Assembly: GCA_036495685.1 (NCBI GenBank)
Contig: DASXMJ010000051.1
Location: forward strand, 23,874-87,873
Origin: Candidatus Binataceae bacterium
Lineage (GTDB): Bacteria; Desulfobacterota; Binatia; Binatales; Binataceae
Length of the DNA: 64,000 nt
Direction: 5' to 3'
Of this stretch, positions 53,841 through 61,488 are shown piece by piece. The notes under the pieces are model-generated. The model was not told the origin of the DNA and made no database searches. It saw nothing but the letters and a program-made list of their open reading frames with translations. Position numbers and translations under genes: made by a program. Each line of letters opens with the position of its first letter. Within the stretch, counting starts at the first letter, position 1.

Positions 53841-54662
53841 CTAACTGGCCGTAAGAAAATCGATTGCGACTCGGGTTGCCTCCTCGGGCGCTTCCCAAAA
53901 AAACATGTGACCGATGCCCTTGAGGATATGCTTGCGCGAACCCGCGATACTCTGGTTAAGCACATCCGCGTTCTGCACCGGGACAATGGCGTCGTCGTCA
54001 CCCTGAAAGATCAGAGTGGGCGCCTTGATCTTCGCCAAGCGTGCAAAGCTGTCGAACCCACTGATCGCGCCGAACTGCCGCATGAAGGTGTGCGGCGGGG
54101 TGATCGGATACTTGGCCGCCTCGATCAGCTGCTCATCGATGAACTTCTGACCCGCCTCCGAGGCGGTAAATGCCTTTCCGCATGCGACAGAAAACGCCGC
54201 ACGGGCGGCATCCGCAGGCGACATTCCCGGCTGCGGCATAAGCCTGGCAAGGTCTTCGGGTTTGCCCGGAATCGAGTGCGACATGCCGCAGTTGGTACAT
54301 CCGAGCACCAGCCGTTGGACGCGCTCCGGGTAGGCCAGCGCATACTCCTGCCCAATCATACCCCCCATAGAAATGCCAAAGATGTGCGTGTGCGAAAGCT
54401 TGGCGTGGTCGAGCACCGCCGCAATATCATCCGCCATGTCCCGCAGCGTCCAGGCGACGTCCGGCTTGTCACTCTCGCCGGTGCCGCGGTTGTCGATCAC
54501 AACGAGCCTGAAATGCTTATCCAGCAGGTTGAGAAATCGTTCGCTCCACGCGCGCCCCGAACCGCTGAACCCCATGATGAGCGCTACCGGTGTGCCCGAC
54601 CCGCGAACTTCGTAGCGAAGTTTCAAGCCGTCCTTGCTATGTGCGAACTCGCGTATCGCCAC
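53841..54662 (-). CDS. alpha/beta-fold hydrolase
   Basis: A 273-residue alpha/beta hydrolase. The nucleophile elbow is FGISMGGM (Ser98), the acid is in FQGDDDAIVPV and the His in LKGIGHMFFWE. The oxyanion strand is MGFSGSGRAW. The GTG at 54662 has GGAG nine bases upstream, so it is preferred to a TTG at 54677. Esterase, lactonase or C-C hydrolase activity is possible. It is transcribed ahead of the enoyl-CoA hydratase-like gene. Confidence 0.87.
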   Translation of the reverse strand: MAIREFAHSKDGLKLRYEVRGSGTPVALIMGFSGSGRAWSERFLNLLDKHFRLVVIDNRGTGESDKPDVAWTLRDMADDIAAVLDHAKLSHTHIFGISMGGMIGQEYALAYPERVQRLVLGCTNCGMSHSIPGKPEDLARLMPQPGMSPADAARAAFSVACGKAFTASEAGQKFIDEQLIEAAKYPITPPHTFMRQFGAISGFDSFARLAKIKAPTLIFQGDDDAIVPVQNADVLNQSIAGSRKHILKGIGHMFFWEAPEEATRVAIDFLTAS

Positions 54663-54720
54663 GGTCAAAATCTCCAATCACTCAAAGGTGGCGGAACATT
54701 AGCACGAGCCGCCGCAAAGG

Positions 54721-55572
54721 TCAGACGATCCAGCTTCTCGCCAGCTCCTCCAATTCCGCTTCGTACTTGTCCGGCGCCAGCGTGGGCGGGAATAGAATCA
54801 GTCGATGTGCGCCCGCCGCCCGATAGGCCTCGACCGCGGCCCGCGAATCTTTGCCGCCCACCGGCGAGAAGATGGTTATTTCCAGCTTCGAGAAATCGCG
54901 ATTCACTTCTGCGCACAGCTGACGGAGCTTCGCCAGTTCGGTCTTGAGATCGTCCGGGTTGAGCGCGATCGGCGCCCATCCCTCGCCAATCAGCGCAGTG
55001 TTGCGAAGCGCACGCTCGCCACCGGCACCGATGTGCACCGGCGGATGCGGCTTTTGCGCCGGCTTGGGATTACTGCGAAGCGCCGGAAACTTCACGAATT
55101 CCCCTTCGAAGCTCGCTTCCTCCCGCGTCCATAGTTCCTTCATCGCGCGGATATACTCGCGAGTCATCGGCCAGCGTCGGCGAAAATCGACGCCCATGAT
55201 CTCGCTCTCGTCGCGCAGCCAACCCGCGCCGATTCCGAACAACACCCTCCCACCCGAGTAGTAGTCGAGGGTCGCGACCTCTTTGGCCAGGTTGAAGGGA
55301 TCACGTTCGGGCACGAGACAAATTCCCGTACCGAGCTTGATGCGATTGGTCGCACCGGCGGCGAGCGCAAGTCCCACGAACGGATCGATCATGTGCGCGT
55401 AGACTTCCGGGATTTTGCCGTCGCCCAGTGGGAACGGGGTCTTGGGGTTGACCGGCATTATCGCATGCTCGGGCAGCCAAAAAGACTCAAACCCCAGCGC
55501 CTCGCACTTGCGCGCGATCGCGACGGGATGAGCGGTAAACGACGCCACGAACGCCAGCACTCCGATTTTCAT
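54721..55572 (-). CDS. LLM-class F420-dependent oxidoreductase
   Basis: A 283-residue luciferase-like TIM-barrel flavoprotein. The opening MKIGVLAFVASFTAHPVAIARKCEALGFESFWLPEH and the RIKLGTGICLVPERDP and GRVLFGIGAGWLRDE segments are those of LLM proteins annotated as F420-dependent. Whether it uses F420 or FMN cannot be told from sequence alone. The ATG at 55572 has GGAGGT six bases upstream, so the longer frame to 55650 is not used. It lies 58 bases upstream of the hydrolase gene on the same strand. Together with the crotonase-like protein it may serve catabolism of a xenobiotic or lipid-derived acid. Confidence 0.85.
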   Translation of the reverse strand: MKIGVLAFVASFTAHPVAIARKCEALGFESFWLPEHAIMPVNPKTPFPLGDGKIPEVYAHMIDPFVGLALAAGATNRIKLGTGICLVPERDPFNLAKEVATLDYYSGGRVLFGIGAGWLRDESEIMGVDFRRRWPMTREYIRAMKELWTREEASFEGEFVKFPALRSNPKPAQKPHPPVHIGAGGERALRNTALIGEGWAPIALNPDDLKTELAKLRQLCAEVNRDFSKLEITIFSPVGGKDSRAAVEAYRAAGAHRLILFPPTLAPDKYEAELEELARSWIV

Positions 55573-55889
55573 GCGCACCTCCGCCCGTGCGTACCGCGTG
55601 GGCACAGGTACTAGTAGCGCGAATCGAAGCGAGGGAGGTATCGAAACCACCTGGCTAGGAGTTCAAGGATCACGCTGCAACCGTCGTCGCGAGTCCCGCG
55701 CCGTCCGGGGCGCGCCCCACTCCCCGCACTAACTCCTGCAATTGATCAATGAAGCCGGGCCAACCATGAAGACATCACACACCTGATAGCCAGAGCGCGC
55801 GGAGCAATCTTCACCAACACCCCTTTTCCCTAGTTGGGCACACGGTAACAAGACAGGAGCGGCTTGGAAGCCGAGTGGTTTGCGTGACG
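55573..55889. other. 317-base intergenic stretch
   Basis: It lies between the start of the LLM gene and the stop of the GlsB/YeaQ gene, both read from the minus strand. A short 6-bp inverted repeat (CGGCTT-GG-AAGCCG) sits about 20 bases past the GlsB/YeaQ stop and lacks a T-run. No other structure, RNA gene or coding frame with a ribosome site was seen. The region should hold the LLM promoter. Confidence 0.4.
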
Positions 55890-56129
55890 CTACAGTTCAC
55901 CGTTCAGCGCCCGCGTGGCCATAACAAGTGCGGTGGCACCCAGAGTGGAAACCATTATCGCGCTGAACAGATGATGGGCATGCACTCCAAACACGGCAAA
56001 TATCCATCCGCCGACAATTCCGCCAAGCAAACCGAGCAAGATGTCGGCAATCACGCCGTATCCCCTTCCGCGGATAAGCTTTCCAGCCAGCCATCCGGCG
56101 ATGAGTCCGACCAAAATCGACGCAATCAT
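55890..56129 (-). CDS. GlsB/YeaQ/YmgE-family stress membrane protein
   Basis: A 79-residue protein with three glycine-rich membrane segments. The order IASILVGLIAGWLAGKLIRGRGYGVIADILLGLLGGIVGG is that of transglycosylase-associated (GlsB/YeaQ/YmgE) proteins, which are often stress-induced. An AAGGAG site precedes the ATG. The upstream 270 bases to the next gene carry no recognised signal. The biochemical role of the family is not established. Confidence 0.9.
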   Translation of the reverse strand: MIASILVGLIAGWLAGKLIRGRGYGVIADILLGLLGGIVGGWIFAVFGVHAHHLFSAIMVSTLGATALVMATRALNGEL

Positions 56130-56401
56130 CGATACTTAACACTCCTTTGTGGCAAGCCGGTGTCAAACTTGCGTAACAGGACTCACTGCAAAAGCATTGC
56201 CAAGTTTCTCTTGACGTGAATCCGATGAAATTGCGCGGCGATCGGGCGACGGTGCCGTATTCCGACTGCGGTAACGCCGCGTGGTGGCTGCTCTCCCCAG
56301 CCAGCAGCTCCCCAGGCAGTGATTCGTTTGTCTGATGAGGAGGCTTAGGTGCCCGCGCATTCCCCCTTCGGAGACGAAAAGGGTCCGCGCGGAAGAGCTG
56401 C

Positions 56402-56875
56402 CTACCAGCCGAAGAAATCCTTGGCGTAGACGAACTTGCCTACGCCTGCGGCGCGGGCGGCCCGCTCGTCGAGTTCCTGATCGCCGACCATCGTCGAGGT
56501 TTTCAGATCCACGCCGTAGACTTCCGCCAGTTCGGTAATCATTCCGCCCTGCGGCTTGCGGCAATGGCACTTGTCGGCATCGTCGTGGGGGCAGATTTGC
56601 CAGGCGGTGAGAATATCGCCGAGCTGGTGATCGAGTTCGCTCAGCGCGGCTTCAACCGTGGCCATGGTGAAGCGTCCCCGCTTGATCTTGGATTGGTTGG
56701 TCACGACGAGAAGCAAATGATCGCGAATAGGGGCCAGTTTTTTTGCTACGCCCGGGAGCAGCTCCACAATGATCTTGCCCCCGGCATCGACCGGCATCTC
56801 GCTATCGTGGTCGAGCCGCACTAGGGTGCCGCCCAGGTCGAGAAACAACCCTTTGTTTCCGGTGATGCCCGCCAT
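56402..56875 (-). CDS. GmhB-like HAD-IIIA protein with altered motif I
   Basis: A 157-residue HAD protein resembling the D-glycero-D-manno-heptose-1,7-bisphosphate 7-phosphatase GmhB and histidinol-phosphatases. The zinc-binding loop CPHDDADKCHCRKPQGG is intact, as is motif IV (VGDQELDE). In motif I the usual DxDGT reads DLGGT (Asp13, Gly15), so the general acid/base Asp is replaced by Gly. The nucleophile remains, so activity may be altered. It is last in a minus-strand operon with the aminotransferase, 25 bases after it. Confidence 0.8.
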   Translation of the reverse strand: MAGITGNKGLFLDLGGTLVRLDHDSEMPVDAGGKIIVELLPGVAKKLAPIRDHLLLVVTNQSKIKRGRFTMATVEAALSELDHQLGDILTAWQICPHDDADKCHCRKPQGGMITELAEVYGVDLKTSTMVGDQELDERAARAAGVGKFVYAKDFFGW

Positions 56876-56900
56876 CAGGTTCGACCGCCGATGGCCATCT

Positions 56901-58259
56901 TCACGCAGCGCGCCAGTCCAGATGATCGCGAACGTGCGTGAAGACTTCGTCGAGGATCGCCACGCCGGTCTCGGCCTGTTCTTCGCTGATGACCAGCGGC
57001 GGATTGATCCTGACGCGCGGAAAGTAGGTCATCGTGATCACTCCGCGGCGTAGCGCTTCCAGGAAAATCTGCTCCGTCACCCTGCGGCTTAAGGGTTCGC
57101 GGGTCTTGAGATCGCGCACCAGATCGATTCCGATCAGCAGCCCTTTCCCGCGGACGTCGCCGATGAACTCGTACTTCTCCTTGAGCGTGTTCAAGCGGTG
57201 CAGCATCTGGCCGCCGATCTTGCGTGAGTTGTCGACGAGCTTTTCGTCATTGATGATCTTGATGGTCTCTGCGACTGCCGCCGCGGCAAGTGGATTACCA
57301 CCGTAGCTCGAGGACGATGCGCTCGGCTTGCCGAACGGCTCCGACTTGCCAAGCTGCTCGCTCATGAGCACCGCGGACACCGGGAAGCCTGCGCCCATTC
57401 CCTTGCCGAGGGTAACGATATCGGGCTCTACCCCGGTATGATCGATGCCCCACATCTTGCCGGTGCGGCCAAAGCCGGTAATCATTTCGTCGGCAATCAG
57501 CAGCGCACCGTTTTCCTTTGCGACCGACTTGATCGCGGGCAGCCAATCATCCGGCGGGATTACGTTGCCGGCGGTCCCCTGCATGGGCTCGACCAGCACT
57601 GCCGCGACGTCTCCCGCCGAGGAATTCTTGATTTGGTCGCGCGCAAACTCGACGCACAGCAGGCCACACGAGGGGTGCGTCAACTTGAATGGGCAGCGAT
57701 AACAATCCGCGTAGGGCACCTGGTAGCGTCCGCCAGGCAGTGGTCCGTAACCCTTCTTCGACTCGTCGCCAATCAGGCCAAGTACCCCACCGGTCTTGCC
57801 ATGAAATCCACCCCAGAAGCTGACGACCTCGTGCTTCTTGGTCGCGGAACGCGCCAGGCGCAGACCCGCCTCGACTGCCTCGGCCCCGCCACTATACAGA
57901 TGCGAACGATTCAAACCCTTCGGGGCGACTTCCGACAGTAGCCTGAAGGCCTCGCTGCGTTCCTTGGTGGCAAAGGTTCCCACCGACAGGCGCTCGATCT
58001 GTTTGCCGATGACTTTCGCCACCCGCGGATGGCCGTGGCCGAGGCTTGCAACCGCGATGCCCGCGTACAGGTCGATGTAGGTATTGCCATCGGCATCGGT
58101 GAGGGTGGCGCCTTCACCATGGTCCAACGCGATGCCCGCCAATTGCGAGACCCGTTGGCGTCCGGATGCGACGTACTTCTGTTCTTCGTCGTAGATCTTG
58201 CGCGATTCAGGTCCTGGAATAGCGGTCTTGATGGAGTGCAGTTTAACCTTCGGTGTCAT
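56901..58259 (-). CDS. class III PLP aminotransferase, GabT-like
   Basis: A 452-residue fold-type I aminotransferase of the 4-aminobutyrate aminotransferase branch. Schiff-base Lys286 lies in TLGKGMGAG, Asp257 in IADEMITGFGRTG, and the phosphate loop is YSGGAEAVEAG. A Cys-rich insertion CYRCPFKLTHPSCGLLC (Cys186, 189, 198, 202) is found in some GabT-like enzymes. Its neighbours (ATP-grasp, nucleotidyltransferase and HADs) suggest it aminates a phosphorylated precursor of a head group, rather than serving GABA catabolism. That is inference. Confidence 0.88.
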   Translation of the reverse strand: MTPKVKLHSIKTAIPGPESRKIYDEEQKYVASGRQRVSQLAGIALDHGEGATLTDADGNTYIDLYAGIAVASLGHGHPRVAKVIGKQIERLSVGTFATKERSEAFRLLSEVAPKGLNRSHLYSGGAEAVEAGLRLARSATKKHEVVSFWGGFHGKTGGVLGLIGDESKKGYGPLPGGRYQVPYADCYRCPFKLTHPSCGLLCVEFARDQIKNSSAGDVAAVLVEPMQGTAGNVIPPDDWLPAIKSVAKENGALLIADEMITGFGRTGKMWGIDHTGVEPDIVTLGKGMGAGFPVSAVLMSEQLGKSEPFGKPSASSSSYGGNPLAAAAVAETIKIINDEKLVDNSRKIGGQMLHRLNTLKEKYEFIGDVRGKGLLIGIDLVRDLKTREPLSRRVTEQIFLEALRRGVITMTYFPRVRINPPLVISEEQAETGVAILDEVFTHVRDHLDWRAA

Positions 58260-58301
58260 CAGTCGTGCGCGTCACGCCCTTCCCAAACTTGTTGCAAGAG
58301 G

Positions 58302-59123
58302 CTACCGCGCACGGGCCAGCAACGAAAGGGCTCGTCGTGCTATCGCCCGGGCGGCGGGGGCGCGCACCCGGCTGAAGCTGGGCCAATCGTTGAAGTCGAC
58401 TATCGCAAACCCATCTTCATCCAGAATGGCATCGCCGCCCCAAACTTCCAGGCCAAGCGCGGCGGAGGCTTTGCGCGCCGCCTCGGAAAGCTCGCGGACC
58501 GCTGCTTCCGGAGTTTCGCCGGTGGCCGGCAAAGCCGTGAAGTATGCGCCGCCGCCAACACCATAGAATTTGATCAGACCCCCGGGGCATTCCTGCTGCA
58601 CGTAGGCACGCCGCACACCGCGGCGCGCCAGAGCGTTGAGCTGGACCTCCACCTGCGCCTTCCCGACCGCTCGCTGCACGTCCTCCTCCCCCAGCGCATG
58701 CAGATCACCACGCTTGACGAATACGGGCAGATCGAGGTCGATCGCACCCAGCACGCGGTGTTCGAGTCGTTCATCGGTGCGAACCAACGCCCCGGCCGGG
58801 GTGGGAACACCGGCTCGGGTGAGTCCCGGTGCCAGCAGGTCGCGATAGCAATTGCGGATGGCGAGCGCCGAATTGATGGCTACGGCGCCGGTGCGCTCGA
58901 CTTCCGCAAGACGTCGGAGGGCGGGCTCGCTCTGGCACATCGCGAGCACCAGGTCGGTGCTCACTTCATGCTGGTCGAGAAACTCGCTGGGCGTCATCGC
59001 CCTGGTCTCGACCCCTTCCCGGCGCAATTCGCCCAGTGACTCTTCGAGGATCGCCGCGTCAGCGGCGACCTTGCCGGGCGAAAATTCCGGTTCACGGTAG
59101 ATTCCGATTGCTCGATAACTCAT
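58302..59123 (-). CDS. ATP-grasp ligase-like protein
   Basis: A 273-residue protein with a RimK/glutathione-synthetase-like ATP-grasp fold. LPVFVKRGDLHALG is the lysine-bearing ATP loop, VQQECPGGLIKFYGVGGG the central strand, and IVDFNDWPSFSRVR the metal-binding end, where DxN takes the place of the usual ExN. Such enzymes join a carboxylate to an amine through an acyl phosphate. The ATG at 59123 follows the upstream gene stop by two bases. The substrate is unknown, and context suggests amide formation on the molecule made by this operon. Confidence 0.75.
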   Translation of the reverse strand: MSYRAIGIYREPEFSPGKVAADAAILEESLGELRREGVETRAMTPSEFLDQHEVSTDLVLAMCQSEPALRRLAEVERTGAVAINSALAIRNCYRDLLAPGLTRAGVPTPAGALVRTDERLEHRVLGAIDLDLPVFVKRGDLHALGEEDVQRAVGKAQVEVQLNALARRGVRRAYVQQECPGGLIKFYGVGGGAYFTALPATGETPEAAVRELSEAARKASAALGLEVWGGDAILDEDGFAIVDFNDWPSFSRVRAPAARAIARRALSLLARAR

Positions 59124-59125
59124 TG

Positions 59126-59830
59126 TCAACCCGCTAACATCCGGCGCGCGGCCTCGAGGTCGGCAGCTTCGTCTATATCGATCGCTCCCTCGACTTCGAT
59201 GGCCGCGAGACGAATTTGTTCTTCAAGCAACATCTGTAGAAATGCGCGGAGAGCCCCCAGTTTGCGTTCGCGAGCAGCCGCCGACCAGCGGAAGATCGTC
59301 GTCGGCAACCAGTACAATCCGGCCGTGACCAGCGAACTCTCGCGTCGTCCCAGCGAGGTTATCAAGCCCGCCTTGGTTACTTCTGCGAAAAGCGGCTTGC
59401 GGTCGCCGCGCCATTTTGCAACCGCCAGCATCCCATCCCTGGGCATGGGCACTGTCGCGGCTCGCGCCTGGGTAACAAACCGACGAAATTCGTGGTCCGG
59501 AACCATTGTGTCTACGGTGGCAAGCAGAAAATGTCCCGCCACCAACGACTCTCCGAGTACCAGCAGCGATTCCATTGAGCTTTCGGTGTCGCGAACAATC
59601 ATTCGCAGCTGCCGCGGGAAGCTCATCCCGCGCGCCAGGGAAGCGGTTTCCGAATTCACTACCGCCAGCACCTCGCGCGCGCCCGAGGACAGCATCGCGG
59701 CTGCCTGGCGCGCCAGCAGCGAGATACCGCCAACCTGGACCAGCGGCTTGGGCAGCTCCACACCGCTGGAGGCGCGCAGTCGCGCGCCGCGACCCGCGGC
59801 GATTATCGCGCCCTGGAACTCGGCTACCAT
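59126..59830 (-). CDS. MobA/GlmU-like nucleotidyltransferase
   Basis: A 234-residue NTP-transferase. The nucleotide loop AIIAAGRGARLRASSG and the PKPLVQVGGISLLARQ motif are typical of sugar-phosphate or alditol-phosphate nucleotidyltransferases. A metal-site Asp is in LLATVDTMVPD. The short, single-domain size fits a CTP- or GTP-dependent enzyme of the MobA/IspD-like range. The ATG at 59830 overlaps the HAD gene stop. It likely activates a phosphorylated intermediate as a nucleotide derivative for the phosphatidyltransferase encoded nearby. Confidence 0.8.
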   Translation of the reverse strand: MVAEFQGAIIAAGRGARLRASSGVELPKPLVQVGGISLLARQAAAMLSSGAREVLAVVNSETASLARGMSFPRQLRMIVRDTESSMESLLVLGESLVAGHFLLATVDTMVPDHEFRRFVTQARAATVPMPRDGMLAVAKWRGDRKPLFAEVTKAGLITSLGRRESSLVTAGLYWLPTTIFRWSAAARERKLGALRAFLQMLLEEQIRLAAIEVEGAIDIDEAADLEAARRMLAG

Positions 59831-60549
59831 CGGATGCTCTCGAGTTCGCCGAGTGAAGCGATCGTGTAGTCCGCGCTCGCGCATTGCCGGCCGTCGCCCG
59901 ACCCGCCCGCGCGATACCACACGGTGGTAAGGCCCAGCCGGTGTGCGGGCACGCAGTCTTTGTCCGGTGAATCACCTACCATCGCAGCGGCCGCCGGCGG
60001 CACGCCCACCCCGCGTAACGCCGCCTCAAAGATTCCCGGTTGCGGCTTGAAGATGCCCACCTCGCTGGAATCCGTAATCGAGTCAATCATTTTCGCCATG
60101 CCGGCTTCTTTCAAAATCCGGTCGAGATTTCCGTAGAAGTTTGACACCACCCCGATCCGAAAGCGCCCCTTGAGCGCCTTAAGAATTCCCCGATTCGCGT
60201 CCAGGCCCTCTCGCGTTGCGCCAACGAAGCCTGCGGTTACCTGCTCGACGGTTCGATGGCGCCCCTTGGCATCCGATGATACGAACCTCTCGCGTAGCCG
60301 TTGCGGACCTGCGTGGGTGAGAAACTCGACCTGATTGCCGACCAGGAAACGGACCAAATCGACCATCCCGAAGCGACGGATCACCCTGCCGGCCCGGTAC
60401 CCCGCTTGAGTTGCATGCTCGAAGGCGCCATCCAGCTCCTCGCGCGTGATTTCGATACCCACCGCTCGATACTCGCCCAAGAACCGATCGAGCCAGTGCA
60501 GCGGCCCATCGAGCGTACCGCCGAAGTCCAAAAGAAGAGCCGAGAGCAT
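59824..60549 (-). CDS. HAD-superfamily hydrolase with Gly in motif I
   Basis: A 241-residue HAD protein with a C1-type alpha-helical cap. Motif I reads LLDFGGTL: the nucleophile Asp8 is present but the second Asp (position +2) is Gly. Motif II Ser is in VVSNFYGN, motif III Lys in VGIFKPQPG and motif IV in MVGDSPDKD. The other motifs are intact, so the fold and phosphate binding are expected to hold. It is the first gene of the minus-strand operon, with its stop overlapping the nucleotidyltransferase start. Confidence 0.8.
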   Translation of the reverse strand: MLSALLLDFGGTLDGPLHWLDRFLGEYRAVGIEITREELDGAFEHATQAGYRAGRVIRRFGMVDLVRFLVGNQVEFLTHAGPQRLRERFVSSDAKGRHRTVEQVTAGFVGATREGLDANRGILKALKGRFRIGVVSNFYGNLDRILKEAGMAKMIDSITDSSEVGIFKPQPGIFEAALRGVGVPPAAAAMVGDSPDKDCVPAHRLGLTTVWYRAGGSGDGRQCASADYTIASLGELESIRW

Positions 60550-60703
60550 CTGCGCGAGCCACCAAGTCTACCAGCCGTGGCATGCAGCCTCTAGTATGCA
60601 GGGGAAATTCGGCACTGCCGTAGATTCCGGTTGCCATTCGTTTGACACTCCTTCCCACGCTGCTTTAAACCCATCGCGTCCGCCTCCAGAAGGAATTCTT
60701 GAC

Positions 60704-61333
60704 TTGAGACCTGTATTTTCCAGAGCAATTCGAGCATTGGCCTGTGCGACTTCGCTATTCCTCGCCGTGTTCGCAACTTTGCAGTCGTCGTCCGCGAGCG
60801 TTAACGGCTCGGCCACCGCCACCGTCAATCAACTGCTTGCAACCATAGGCAAGCTGCGTACCACGACCGACCCCGGGGAGCGGCACAAACTCGTCACTTC
60901 GATGGACGCATCGCTGGCGATTCAAAAGCTCAGCCAGCAGGCACTTGGCGCGCAATGGAGCAAACTCGATTCCAGAGAACGAACGCATTTTGTCGCCCTG
61001 GTGACGCAATTGCTCGAGAAAATCGCCTATCCTAATGCCGCCCGTTTCTTTTCGAGCTTCCAGGTAAAGGTTCTGGGTGAAGATGCGGAAGGCGGCCAAC
61101 ACATTGTAAGAACTCTGGTCACCCGGCCGGACGGTGGAGCCGTGGCAATCGACTACATTTTAGAGCCGACCGATGGTCGATGGTTGATCGTTGACGTCAT
61201 CCTAGACCGCCAGAGCCTCGTCGCCAGCATGACTTCACAAATCCAGGCGACGCTTAAGGCCAGTTCCTATCGCGGACTGGTCGGTCAGATGCAGGAGCGA
61301 CTAGCACAGAACGGCGCGAGCCCGTCGCCCTGA
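60704..61333 (+). CDS. MlaC/Ttg2D-like lipid-binding periplasmic protein
   Basis: A 209-residue exported protein. A signal peptide (about 1-30, AIRALACATSLFLAVFATLQSSSA) precedes a domain with the MlaC order: HFVALVTQLLEKIAYPNAARFFSSFQVKVL and VAIDYILEPTDGRWLIVDVILDRQSL. MlaC proteins carry phospholipid across the periplasm, and HpnM paralogues are linked to hopanoid genes. The TTG at 60704 follows AAGGA by nine bases. It faces away from the head-group operon and precedes the CDP-alcohol transferase, suggesting transport of its product. No MlaD/E/F partners are in the window. Confidence 0.8.
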   Translation: MRPVFSRAIRALACATSLFLAVFATLQSSSASVNGSATATVNQLLATIGKLRTTTDPGERHKLVTSMDASLAIQKLSQQALGAQWSKLDSRERTHFVALVTQLLEKIAYPNAARFFSSFQVKVLGEDAEGGQHIVRTLVTRPDGGAVAIDYILEPTDGRWLIVDVILDRQSLVASMTSQIQATLKASSYRGLVGQMQERLAQNGASPSP

Positions 61334-61440
61334 ACCATATTGCTCAGCTATTCAAAGGAGAATCCCCAGAAGCACGGCTGTTGGAATTCCAAATGAAAAA
61401 GAAGCATCCCTTCTAGCCCTGAGATTGCGGGCGTGTTACC

Positions 61441-61470
61441 TTGACCCGAACAGTTTTCGAACGCGGATAA
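61441..61470 (+). promoter_or_regulatory. possible promoter of the CDP-alcohol transferase
   Basis: TTGACC and GGATAA are separated by 18 bases, about 18 bases before the TTG start. The -35 is good, the -10 is poor. Confidence 0.3.
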
Positions 61471-61488
61471 CTGGCTTTCTGGACGACC

